Shown piece by piece: positions 1-9,040 of a stretch of 25,487 bases of DNA (its first letter is position 1; the number at the start of each line of letters is the position of its first letter). The notes under the pieces were generated by a model. That model had not been told where the DNA came from, made no database searches, and saw nothing but the letters and a program-made list of their open reading frames with translations. The translations under genes and the position numbers were made by a program. The stretch is from Acanthamoeba castellanii str. Neff (Eukaryota; Discosea; Longamoebia; Acanthamoebidae): the NCBI RefSeq assembly GCF_000313135.1, contig NW_004457619.1:28117-53603 (forward strand), given 5' to 3'.

Positions 1-37
1 ACACGACACGACACAATGCAATGAAGGAAACGCGCAC

Positions 38-493
38 CTCCTTGATACGCCCCACGACGACGTCGCCCACCTCGCCAGTGTACCTGTTGGCCAAAGGAAG
101 AGGCGGAGCAGGAGCGCAGGATGAGATGAGCTCAAGGAAGAAGGTAAAGAGACTGAAAAGATGTGGAGGGAGGGGCTTGTGTAAGCACCTGGACTTGAGC
201 GGTCGAACGGAGATGAGCTTGTTCACGCGCTCCACCACGCCGCTGATGGTTGCCACCAATTTTTCATCTTGCACGAACGTTCCATGTCCTCTGCAGAGAT
301 TATTGAGATTGGAGTCAGGCGAAACAGAACGATTGCCATTCTCAAATAATTACGATTAATCGAGCAAAGCGGAATTTTACCGAAGGTAGCCGGTTTCTTG
401 CGTGATGACTTCGCCCGGAATTACGTGATTGACCGCGGACGACACGAGCTTGGTCTTCTTCTTCTTTTTCTGTTCCGGGAGCGAGAAGTCCAT
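38..493 (-). CDS. RRP4: Exosome complex subunit RRP4 (EXOSC2), N-terminal part, 3' end outside window
   Basis: Three minus-strand exons are visible: 493-381, 290-189 and 83-38; the last donor (GTGCGC) is inferred and the gene runs off the left edge. The 87 visible codons begin MDFSLPEQKKKKKTK, then give a block like VIPGEVITQETGYLRGHGT, VERVNKLISVRPLKSR and YTGEVGDVVVGRIKE. These match the RRP4 N-terminal domain and the start of its S1 RNA-binding domain. RRP4 is a cap subunit of the 3'-5' RNA exosome, acting in nucleus and cytoplasm on rRNA processing and RNA decay. The S1 remainder and KH domain would lie beyond position 1. The Lys-rich stretch after the start is common in nuclear RNA-processing proteins. 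The start is the only Met consistent with the family N-terminus. The gene is divergent from the thioredoxin-like gene. Confidence 0.88.
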
Positions 494-689
494 GGCTAAT
501 CTTGATCTTCTGGCTTCAAATCAATGAATTGCAAGAACATAATTCTGCAATTTTCGAAGGCAAAAAACATCTTTTCTCTCACATTTTTCTTGACCACCTT
601 GCCGCGCAAACGACTGCTGGCAGCCCAACGAAACGAATCTGTTGAACTGGCAAGTGAAAAGGAGCACGTAGACACCCAAAGACGAGCAG
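494..689. promoter_or_regulatory. Divergent intergenic region between RRP4 and the TXNL1-like gene
   Basis: Only 196 nt separate the two start codons, which point away from each other. The stretch must hold both 5' UTRs and both core promoters. It is more AT-rich than the flanking exons around 520-600. I see no unambiguous TATA box. Role inferred from gene orientation alone. Confidence 0.5.
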
Positions 690-2181
690 ATGGATCACGG
701 CAGAGTTCAGGTCATTGGATCTCAGGCAGAGTACGCGCAGGCGCTGCTCGTTGCCACAGCCGCAGGCCGGTTGGCCGTGGTCGATTTTACCGCCAAGTGG
801 TAAGCCAGTGCTTGCAACTCTTCCTCGTCTCTCAAGATGGACCCGTCTCGCCTACTCACGCGTGGCAACTCTAACTTTTATTTTATTTAAAATCAAGGTG
901 TGGCCCCTGCAACGCGATCGCGCCCGTCTTCGTTCAACTGAGCAACAAGTACCCCACAGTCGACTTTGTCAAGGTACGTTTCCACATTATGAGCTCGCTG
1001 TTTGTCTTCTCGCTTCGATTGAGTGAGATGTTTTCTTGTGGCATATCATCCTCAAATGCGCACGCTCCCTCCCCCTTGAAGGTGGATGTCGATGAGCAGG
1101 CAGAGATCGCCGCCGCGCACGGCGTGAGCGCCATGCCCACGTTCATATTCATCAAGAACGGCCAACGTATCGACGAGCTGAGGGGCGCCAACGCAGCCAG
1201 GCTCGAGCAGCTCATCCAGAAGCACAGCAGTGCCGGTGGAGCCGAGGAAGAGGAGAGCGACCTGAAGCTTCCCGCTGGCCACGTACGTAGTGCCACGCAC
1301 CACTTGACCTGTCGCCTCTCTGTGCGGTGTGTGCGGTGTGTGCGGTGTGCGTGTGCTACCATGTCGAAGTGCTCAATTCTTGACGCCAAAACATACACAG
1401 AGCGACGTGACCCAGAACGTGGACAAGGCGCAGGGCGAGTGCCTCAACCAGAGCACCGAACACAAGTGGGACAACATCTTCAAGAAGGACGATTCCTTCC
1501 TCGAGAGCGACACCGACGAGCAGCTCCTCCTGTATATCCCCTTCAACCAGCCCATCAAGATCCATTCGCTCTGCTTTCAGGCGCCCGATGATGGTACGCG
1601 CTCTGCCGGCACACTCTTGTGTCGTGTGTGCCGTGTTTACAAGTCTGATCGGCGGTCCGGAAATTGTGTCGACAGGCCGGGCTCCGCAGACGGTGAAGCT
1701 CTTTGTGAACAAGCGAGACATGGACTTCCAGTCGGTTGACTCTGCGCCCGCCACCCAAGTGATCGAGCTGAAGGCCGACGACGTCAAGGGCGACAAGCTT
1801 GTCCCTCTGCGGTACAATCCCATCTTCTGCCTTTCCTCTTTATTTGCTCCCAGTAGATTGGCTCAACTTAATACCGTGTGCTCACTCGGCAACGTATCAC
1901 CATTCTGGCACGCCAGGTTCGTCAAGTTCCAGAACGTGAGCTCGATCACCATTTTTGTAGAGAGCAACCAGGGTGGGGAGCCTACCACCGTCATCCAGCG
2001 TCTGCGCTTCATCGGCCAGGCCCAGTCCGCCACCAACATGAACGAGTTCAAGAGGGTGCGCACACGCCACCGCCACCGCCATTTTCCCCCTCCCGCAACG
2101 AGGTCTCGGACAACCGAACACTTACCAAGCCCATTGTTCTGGCACTAGGTGGCTGGCGAGAAGGGCGAGACGCATGGCTAA
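690..2181 (+). CDS. TXNL1: Thioredoxin-like protein 1 with C-terminal PITH domain
   Basis: Seven exons join in phase: 690-799, 898-973, 1082-1282, 1401-1593, 1676-1811, 1917-2055, 2149-2181, giving 295 aa (human TXNL1 is about 289). The N-terminal thioredoxin fold has active site W37-CGPC (C38, C41), whose Trp codon is split by intron 1, and the cis-proline motif AMPT (P81). An acidic linker (GGAEEEES) leads to the PITH domain from about residue 130, with LLLYIPFNQPIKIHSLCFQA, VKLFVNKRDMDF, RFVKFQNVSSITIFV and NMNEFKR before the tail VAGEKGETHG. TXNL1 is a cytosolic disulphide reductase that binds the 26S proteasome through PITH, as known for the family. Both catalytic cysteines are present, so redox activity is expected. 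The small final exon was chosen because it restores the family C-terminus directly after NMNEFKR. Confidence 0.93.
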
Positions 2182-2470
2182 GGCGTGACACGCAAACCAG
2201 GAGGGCTTCTGCATTCTGCGACTTCATCACCACACAGGCACCAGCACCTCCTTGGCTGCAAATAGAAAAAACTCTGGGTCTTCCTTATTTACCACCAATT
2301 TCCATTTGTGGCTCAGTCTAGCAACACAACAAGGCAACAAGAAGAAGGCCAACCTCCCAAACAATCCACATCAACATCACAGGTCTTCCCCCTTGTCAAG
2401 GGTCCTCTGTTTTGTCCCTGTTCTTTCGGAACGGGTTGGTGGAGGCAACGCTGTTCAAGGAGAGACACAG
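2182..2470 (+). promoter_or_regulatory. Intergenic region upstream of the RasGAP-V4R gene
   Basis: This 289-nt stretch holds the 3' UTR of the TXNL1-like gene and the promoter and 5' UTR of the next gene. An open frame in register with the downstream gene begins at an ATG near 2252, but its translation is low-complexity and unlike a protein. The sequence just before ATG 2471 ends in a possible acceptor (gacacag), so a 5' UTR intron is possible. Confidence 0.35.
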
Positions 2471-5400
2471 ATGAGTGGCATCTTCTACCACTTCACCCGG
2501 GGCGAGACCATCTCACGCGGAGACAAGTCGCACAATGGCAACAGACGCGCCAGCAGCCCGAGCGAGCGCCCGGCCTTGCGGTCTACCGCTACGACCAATG
2601 CGGCGGCCGCCACATCTCCCTCATCTTCCCCCCGGCAGGCCCGCGCCAGGGGCATGCTGCGCAAGATGAAGGCCAAGGTGGGCGAGGCCATCTCGCCCCG
2701 CGAGCGAAACGAGATCGCCCGGGCCGCAGCGTCTTCCAGTCCGGCCGAGGGGTACAACCTCGAGCTCGACTTCGCCAGCCCCGGCCTCAGCCCCAGCTCC
2801 AGCCCCGAGGGCGAGCCTGTGCCCGAGGCTTGTCGCAGTGGCATGAAAAGACGGCCCTCGGTCACGATCATGGAGGAGTGGAATGAGTACTACCACGACG
2901 CCGATGACAGTGGCGCACTCGGTGGTGGCCCCCGTGGCACAGTCGCCAGCAGGACAGAAGGAGAAGACACAGAGAAGAAAAAGAAGGTCGACCTGACGAG
3001 CGCGCTGGAGGCGACCCAGGCCGAGGCCCAGCAACGTGTTGAAGAGCGTGATGGCGAGGAGTACGAGGATTATGGTGACGACGATGACGAGGAGAACTGG
3101 GAAGAGGGCTACATCATGGTCGACGTGGGGAGCGAGAAGGAGGTAGCAACGAGGCTGCCCAGTAACGGCGACAATTGCATGGTCATTGGGGAGGAGGCCG
3201 GAGGAGAGCTGTCAGTGCCGGCGTCGGCATCGGCGGTGGAGGCGGAGGCGACAGCAGAGAACACGAAGAACAATTGGAAGAATGGCACGATCTACGCATC
3301 ACCGCCCACCAAGACAGTCTTGGCCACGAACAGCTCGACCGATGGAGAAGAGGAGGATGACGATGAAGACGATGAGGACCATGAAGTGAGCGACACGGAG
3401 TGGGGTACAACCACCACTCCTGAAGAGGGGCTACCCGCTGTTCCCGCAGCGAGATCGAAGCCGCGCTTCAAGCTCCTCATCCCGCAACGCAAAGATCCAG
3501 GTATGTGCTCTCTCTCTCCCTCCTGGCTGCATTGCATTCCCCGAGTTCCAGAGCACCGATCAACAGGTCACACATGACACAGGACATTCGCCTGAGGGTC
3601 CGTCGCACTCCCACAGCGGCAGCTTGAGTGCTGGTCGCGACTACCAGTACAGCACGGACATGAGTACATGAACGGCCACGCACACCCACCTGGGATGCAC
3701 AACATTCCAGTCTGACATGTGCTGGTGTGCCGCTCAGGGTCGCTCGGGTTCTTGACTCCGTCGCCACTGCGGAAGCAGCAAGCCCGCAACTCCTCTTCGC
3801 CCCGCGGTGAGCACATGGCGGGCGGGCGCAAGGCCCTCTCCGCGCTCTCGCTCATGGCCAGCCTGGCGCCCATCGGCCACGCTTCGTTCTGCAGTGATCT
3901 CGACACAGCCCGCAAGGTACCTCGCACACCACCGCCAAAGGCCACATGAGGTGGCTGTAATAACGAAACAACTGACGCTCGTGTGGGTCCAGGTGCTGAT
4001 GAGCCCCAAGCTACAACTGGTTACCCAGTTGAGCAAGCGCGTGGACCCTGCCGACTACAACACCATCGCGCAGACGCTCGTAAAGATCTTCGAAGCCAAC
4101 GGCAAGGCGATGGACCTGCTCGAGTGGGCCATCCGCCAGGAGATCTCTTCTTCCCGTACGACCACGCTACCGCACGCACGCACGCACACGCACGCACGCA
4201 CACACACACGCACACGCACATCACAGACTCACTGAATCATGGCCTTGTGTAGTGGACCAGCACACGGTGTTGCGCGAGGACAGCCTGTGGAACCAGATCA
4301 TCGCGCAGGACTTCACCCTGATCGGCGGCAACTACCTGCGGCAGCTACTGCGCACGGAGGTGATGCGGATCATCCGCTCGCCCTCCACCTCGGACAAGAA
4401 GGTGGCCGAGAGCGCCTCGCTCCTGCTCAAGGAGATCTGCTCTTCCCTCTCCTATTGTCCCAGGTACCTCCTGCCACCCACTTTGGTCATCGTATCGCAC
4501 TCACCGTGTGCGGGTCGTGTGTCGTGTGTGCCGTTGCGTGTTGCAGCCAAATATCGAGCGTGTGCTACATCCTGCACAAGGAGCTGTCGAAGCACTTTCC
4601 GACGGGGCGAGGCCACGGCTCGGTCATCGGTAGCTTCTACATGTTGCGGTTCATCTGCCCCGCGCTGGTCTCGCCCGTCAAGATGGGCTTCGTCGACAGT
4701 ACGTTGTACCTCGCACTCACGTTCTCCGGCCTCGATCAGCGGGAGCCCTTACACCTGGTGGTGCGAGCAGGTCAGCAGAACAACAACCTGCCGGCGGAAG
4801 TCATGCGACACCTTGTGGCTGTGGCCAAGTTGCTGCAGTCCCTGGCCAACACCAGCATGCAGGCCTCCTTCTTGCAGGTGCCCACCACTTCAGTTGGGAA
4901 TTGTTCATCCTTTTCTCGTTTTTTTATTTACAGCTCGCCTCTCACCTTCTCTTTCTCTGCAGCCCCAGCACCAGCATGCGTCGGCGGCGGAGAAGGAGCG
5001 CAGCATGCGGTGGGAGAAGTTCCTCAGGACCAAGATACCCCTCTACCACGAGTTCATCGCCGGGCTCACCAGCGAGGTATGTTGTATTTTTTACCCCCCC
5101 CCCTCCATTCTTCTTGCTTCAAAGTGGTGGTGTTTCGACCCTTTGTGGACACAGAGCCTCTTCCTCAAGTCAACGACGGCGGCGTCGTCTCAGCACTACA
5201 CTACGGCGAATAACCAGGCGGGCGCGGCCATGACCAACACAATCAGCGGCCTGCGGGTGCGTTGTGTTGTTTGCGTTCACTCTAAAGGAAGCAGAGGAGC
5301 CACGAGCTGACTCTGACTTGGCCGGCAGGGCCAGCTCCGCGCCAACACGGTGACGATGGAAGAGGAAGCGATCGCGCTCTCGGCGCTCCAACATTTCGTG

Positions 5401-8400
5401 TCGGCCATGAAGAGCAAGCCGCTGGAATCGGCAAGCGGGGTACGGTGCCGATTTATATGCTTTTGTTCGAGCACTGCATGCCCTAATGACGCTGTATCCA
5501 TAGGGCCGCACGCTGTGTAAGTGTGTGTCGGTGCCGGAGCGGTTCTCGCTGGTCTTTTCCAAGGCCGAACGGCTGGTGGTGGACTACTTTGACGGCATAA
5601 ACCGCAACACAAGTACATTAGTCTCTTCTACGCGTGGTAATCGTGGTGTACTTTGTATGAAACGCGCCTCATGACGGCTCGTCCAGCAGAGCAAGGTGTC
5701 ATCTCAATCGTCGAGCAGGTCGATACGTCGACGTCGCCGCGAACGGAGACGGAGCCGACCAAGCCCGGCCCGCAGCCCCTCAGGTACGTGCCTTGGCCCA
5801 TCTTTCTTCCAGCCTAGGCCTTGCCTTGGGTAGGCCTCGTGCACGATTCCTGACCGCACATTGCGCACAGCCATCAGGCCAAGGATCGATATATTCTCTT
5901 GCGGGGAGACTCGCTGAGCGTCGGGTTCTACATGCAGCTCAAGAAGACCTTTGGCTTCAGGTGCACAGCTTTCTGCTTGGCGTGGTGAGGTTTATTTCGC
6001 AGTGAGTGCTTATTGGCTTCTTTTGGTTGTGTCTCACAGTGCGGGTGAATGCCACGAGTTCCTGGGCCACTTGCTGTACGACATCATGCAAGGCACGGGC
6101 AGGTCGGACTGCAAGCAGTTCAAGAGTATGACCGGAATGGACGCCACATTCTTCAACCTGGCGGCAGGTGCATTAGCCCCATTCTCTCCTCACATCACCA
6201 CACCTGCCACTCGACGCGCGCGGACATGCTAGTGCACACATTAACACACACACACACACACACCACACACACACACACAGGGTTCGTCAGTCTCGCGTGT
6301 TTGGGGTGGTGTTTCGTGGATATCCACCCAGACAGTCGGATCAGCGAGCGAGACGACAACTTTTTGGTGGTGTGTCACAACGCGTTCTCGTTCGAGGTAA
6401 ATCGCATGGGCTTGCGCCACACGGTTTCTCAACTACCCCGCTTCTAACCGCATATTATGCCAGGCCGAGGCGTGGAGCAAGTCCCAGAAGCGACCCACGC
6501 AGCCCGTGTGTGCGATGAGCGCCGGGTACATTGCGGGTTGGTGTCAGGAATCGTACGGCTTCGAGCTCGTGGCCAAAGGTATGGCCAGAGATTACCCACG
6601 TTCCTGACCTGGCCGCCGAATAACTCTCTTTGCTGCCCACATTGCATTACAACAGAGATATTGTGTAAAGGAAAAGGCGATGCGTGCTGCCAGTTCATCA
6701 TATGTCCGCCGCATAAGCTGAAAGAACATGTAAAGAGGTGCGTGCGACACCTCTCTCCCCACTAACCACACCAACCCATTATGTATGCCCCATGACTGGT
6801 TTTAATGGAGCTCTCGTTGGAAATGTAGGTTCGGGGATTTGGCCAGAGAGGAGCGGATGGGAACGGTCGAACGCGACCGAACAGAGGAGAGCCAGGTGAG
6901 CCCCAAGTCCGTCAGCAACAAGGTCAACTTCCGCGACGACATCCTATCGCCACGGTACTCCCCCCGGGGGTCCTCCTTGATTATGCACGGAGGACTTGCT
7001 TGACTCACTCCTGTGTGGTGCACAGGTTCCTCATTTCACCGCGAGGCCTGATGGTTACTTCCTCTCCAATTCCGCGCGATGAGATGAAGCGTACGCCGTT
7101 CCACTCTTCAAAACACACACACAACAACGACACACAACAACGACACACACACACACACACACACACACACGAACTCACGGTTTAGTGTCGGCAGTGAGCG
7201 GTGAGGGGTCGGCAGTACAGAAGAACAATTTTGACAGCACGGCGTACTTGAGGAAGATGCGGACGCGCCGGGCCATCAGTTCGCGACAGCGCAAGGCCAA
7301 GACAAAGTCTGCTAAGACTCGCAAGGCACGGGTTGGCTTTGATTATTAGGTGGTGCTTACATACCCTAACATTGTGACATATGTCGTGTGTCGTCCTGCG
7401 TGTCGTGCATGGAAGCAGGGTATGGAAGAAGCCCCAGAAGGGGCGACGGACCAATGGCGATCGGAAGCTTTGGAGATACGGTTCCATGAGCACTACAGCG
7501 ATATGAAGCGCTCGCCTTCGACGGGCGAGATCACGCTCAACGAAGACCGATACGTGCTCGTGTGCGCCAAAGGTGCGCAATCGCCTGGAGATCATCATTT
7601 TATCAGTTCATTGTGACAATCCATGTCTGATTTGCTTGCCGCCTGTGGTTGCACACAGCCATGGTGACCGAGTTCCACGCGCTGGTGCGCGACGTCTTCG
7701 CTCCTCGGGCCAATAAGGCCGCGTTCGAGTTCGCCTCTAACGCCCTCTTCGACCTGGGCCGGGGGCTGGGCTCGGCTGGTGCGCCACTTCTTCTATTTTC
7801 TTATTATTATTATTCTTATCACTGAGAGCCTCTGGTGCCACGCAGACCTCACCAATTTTGTCGAGGGACCTCACGCGCTGGGGCCGTCGCGGAATGTGGC
7901 GGAATGCCACGTCGGATTCCGCGCCCACTGCACCCACACCGGCTGGGGCAAGGTACGCACACTCACAACACCTTCTCCCCTTCCTGGCCCTAAGGGTGTT
8001 GCGTAGACCGAGCATGCTCAATCAATGACCACAGGTGGTGATCCACGAGATGTCCAACATTGCGGCGGCCAACGCGCACGATTACTACATGATCTACGAC
8101 CTGTACCACAGCGTCGAGGCCGAGGCGTGGGCGACCGAGAGCGAACCGCCGGTGAGCAGCGGTGGTGCTGGCCCGAACGGTGGTGCCCACCACCACGCCA
8201 AGGAGAAGCTTCGCACGCAGAGCGTCAACAAGGGGTCGTCAGTGTCCACCACGCCCGCCACACCCACCTGTTATCTTGCCGGTACCCTGTTCCCCGCGTG
8301 CGTGTGTGCGTGTGCGGTGTGTGCGGTGTGTGCGATGTGTGCGTGTGCGGTGGTGTGCGTGTGATGGATGACTGATGTGTGTCGAACAAACTGCGCAGCG

Positions 8401-8679
8401 GGTTATGGGTCCGGTTGGTTCAGCGAGCTGTGGGGCCAGAGTATGGCGGCGGTGGAGGTTACGTGTGCGGCGACGGGCCAGGGCGAGTGCTGTCGATTCG
8501 TGGTGGCGCCCCCGCACCGGATACTCCACTACCTCCGCTTCCTGGGCGCCGCCCTCGACCAGCCGATGGCCACTCTCGCGGCATTGCCCATGCTCCACCT
8601 CTTTGCACAGGACAAGGACGGTGAGCGCTGCGCGTGGGGTCAGTCCTTCGACAGCAGCTCTGTGAGTCACTCCCAGTGA
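2471..8679 (+). CDS. RasGAP protein with two C-terminal V4R (4-vinyl-reductase-type) sensor domains
   Basis: Twenty-five exons join in phase to about 1409 aa: 2471-3500, 3583-3663, 3738-3916, 3993-4155, 4253-4463, 4547-4698, 4771-4877, 4963-5076, 5155-5256, 5329-5439, 5504-5612, 5690-5783, 5871-5960, 6040-6167, 6281-6396, 6464-6578, 6656-6737, 6829-6954, 7026-7090, 7186-7331, 7419-7572, 7659-7778, 7846-7952, 8035-8281, 8399-8679. Residues 1-430 are Ser/Pro-rich and acidic, likely disordered. The RasGAP domain (about 430-780) has the arginine-finger loop TVLREDSL (R492) and the signature FYMLRFICPALVSP (585-598), so GTP hydrolysis on a Ras-family GTPase is expected. V4R-1 (about 818-995) and V4R-2 (about 1150-1360) each end in an AGY..GW block followed by CC.F....PP. 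A basic linker (about 1107-1158, rich in Arg/Lys) separates them. V4R-2 carries a Gly/Ser/His-rich insert. ATG 2471 is preferred over 2252 because the intervening sequence is low-complexity. Family calls are from motifs seen; ligand-gated regulation is inference. Confidence 0.9.
3993..4877 (+). other. RasGAP catalytic domain core (four exons)
   Basis: Encoded by exons 3993-4155, 4253-4463, 4547-4698 and 4771-4877. The first exon gives the entry helices (LVTQLSKRVDPADYNTIAQT). The second has the finger loop with R492 and NYLRQLLRTEV. The third contains the diagnostic FICPALVSP helix with R589, which in known RasGAPs stabilises the finger. The fourth gives the closing helices (MRHLVAVAKLLQSLANTS). 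Both key arginines are present, so nothing suggests a dead GAP. Confidence 0.9.
4171..4220. repeat. CA/CGCA microsatellite in RasGAP-V4R intron 4
   Basis: A tract of cgca and ca units fills most of the intron between exons 4155 and 4253. It encodes nothing in the spliced model. Confidence 0.9.
5871..6737 (+). other. V4R domain 1 of the RasGAP protein
   Basis: Exons 5871-5960, 6040-6167, 6281-6396, 6464-6578 and 6656-6737 encode residues about 818-995. It opens with RYILLRGDSLSVGFYMQL. Its C-terminal half has PVCAMSAGYIAGW, then VAKEILCKGKGDACCQFIIC. C945, E968, C971 and C979 sit at relative positions 0, +23, +26 and +34. As I recall, that matches the zinc ligands C155/E178/C181/C189 of the bacterial phenol sensor MopR. 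V4R domains share a fold with the TRAPP subunit Bet3. Confidence 0.8.
6243..6279. repeat. CA dinucleotide microsatellite abutting a splice acceptor
   Basis: The CA tract runs directly into the acceptor cacacag before the exon at 6281, replacing the usual pyrimidine tract. Confidence 0.92.
7112..7170. repeat. CA/CAACGA microsatellite in RasGAP-V4R intron 19
   Basis: Two copies of an acaacaacgac-like unit are followed by a perfect CA run. The tract lies 15 nt before the acceptor at 7185. Confidence 0.9.
7540..8550 (+). other. V4R domain 2 of the RasGAP protein, with low-complexity insert
   Basis: It starts near RYVLVCAK in exon 7419-7572 and runs through exons 7659-7778, 7846-7952, 8035-8281 and into 8399-8679. 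The end mirrors domain 1: PTCYLAAGYGSGW, then VEVTCAATGQGECCRFVVAPP. C1313, E1336, C1339 and C1347 repeat the 0/+23/+26/+34 spacing. The conserved TC..AAGY block is restored only when donor 8282 is used, which supports that splice. About 40 residues rich in Gly, Ser and His are inserted before the block (about 8140-8260). Confidence 0.75.
8297..8363. repeat. GTGTGCG-type repeat in the last intron of the RasGAP-V4R gene
   Basis: Imperfect gtgtgcg and gtgtgcgt units fill the intron between 8281 and 8399, just after the donor. Confidence 0.85.
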
Positions 8680-9040
8680 CACCATACTATACTGTACATT
8701 GCTTTTGATCTTTCAAATCAATTACTGTGGTCTGCTGTAGCAGCAACCGCAGTCCTTCATGGGAGGAGGAACACTAACATTGCATCAAAAGAGGATATGG
8801 CCTCATGCAGCGTCGCAGTGCAGGTTGCAAGTCAGCAATCGTATTTCACACTTAACAAGAGAAAGAAAAAAGAAGGAAACGAGTTTTCTTTGTGTGGAGC
8901 TATATCTTGTGGAATTTGCAATCCCAGATTGGTCTGGGAATTCTTCGCCCGGAAAGCTGCGCGTGCGAACTTGTGGGTGCAGGCCAGGATTGAAGCAGAA
9001 GAAGATTGAGCAAGTAGCGAGCAGAGATTGAAGTGAAGAG
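8680..9040 (+). promoter_or_regulatory. Intergenic region between RasGAP-V4R gene and Sds3-like gene
   Basis: This 361-nt stretch should contain the 3' UTR of the RasGAP-V4R gene and the promoter and 5' UTR of the Sds3-like gene. It is AT-richer than the coding flanks. It also holds an open stretch (8741-9009) that could be reached by splicing from a good donor (GTGAGC) at 8621; this is described under findings. No RNA gene or repeat is seen. Confidence 0.4.

Noticed and set aside
989..1591. Plus-strand 200-residue frame overlapping the thioredoxin-like gene
   Set aside because: Only the part that coincides with exon 3 is meaningful. It continues through an intron into the wrong frame of exon 4.
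2252..2470. Upstream in-frame ATG at 2252 as the start of the RasGAP-V4R protein
   Set aside because: The extra 73 residues are low-complexity and AT-rich in origin, the stretch fits a 5' UTR, and ATG 2471 opens the sequence with normal codon bias.
8152..8398. Alternative donor GTGAGC at 8152 that would skip the low-complexity insert in V4R-2
   Set aside because: Joining 8151 to 8399 breaks the frame and removes C1313, so it cannot give a functional domain.
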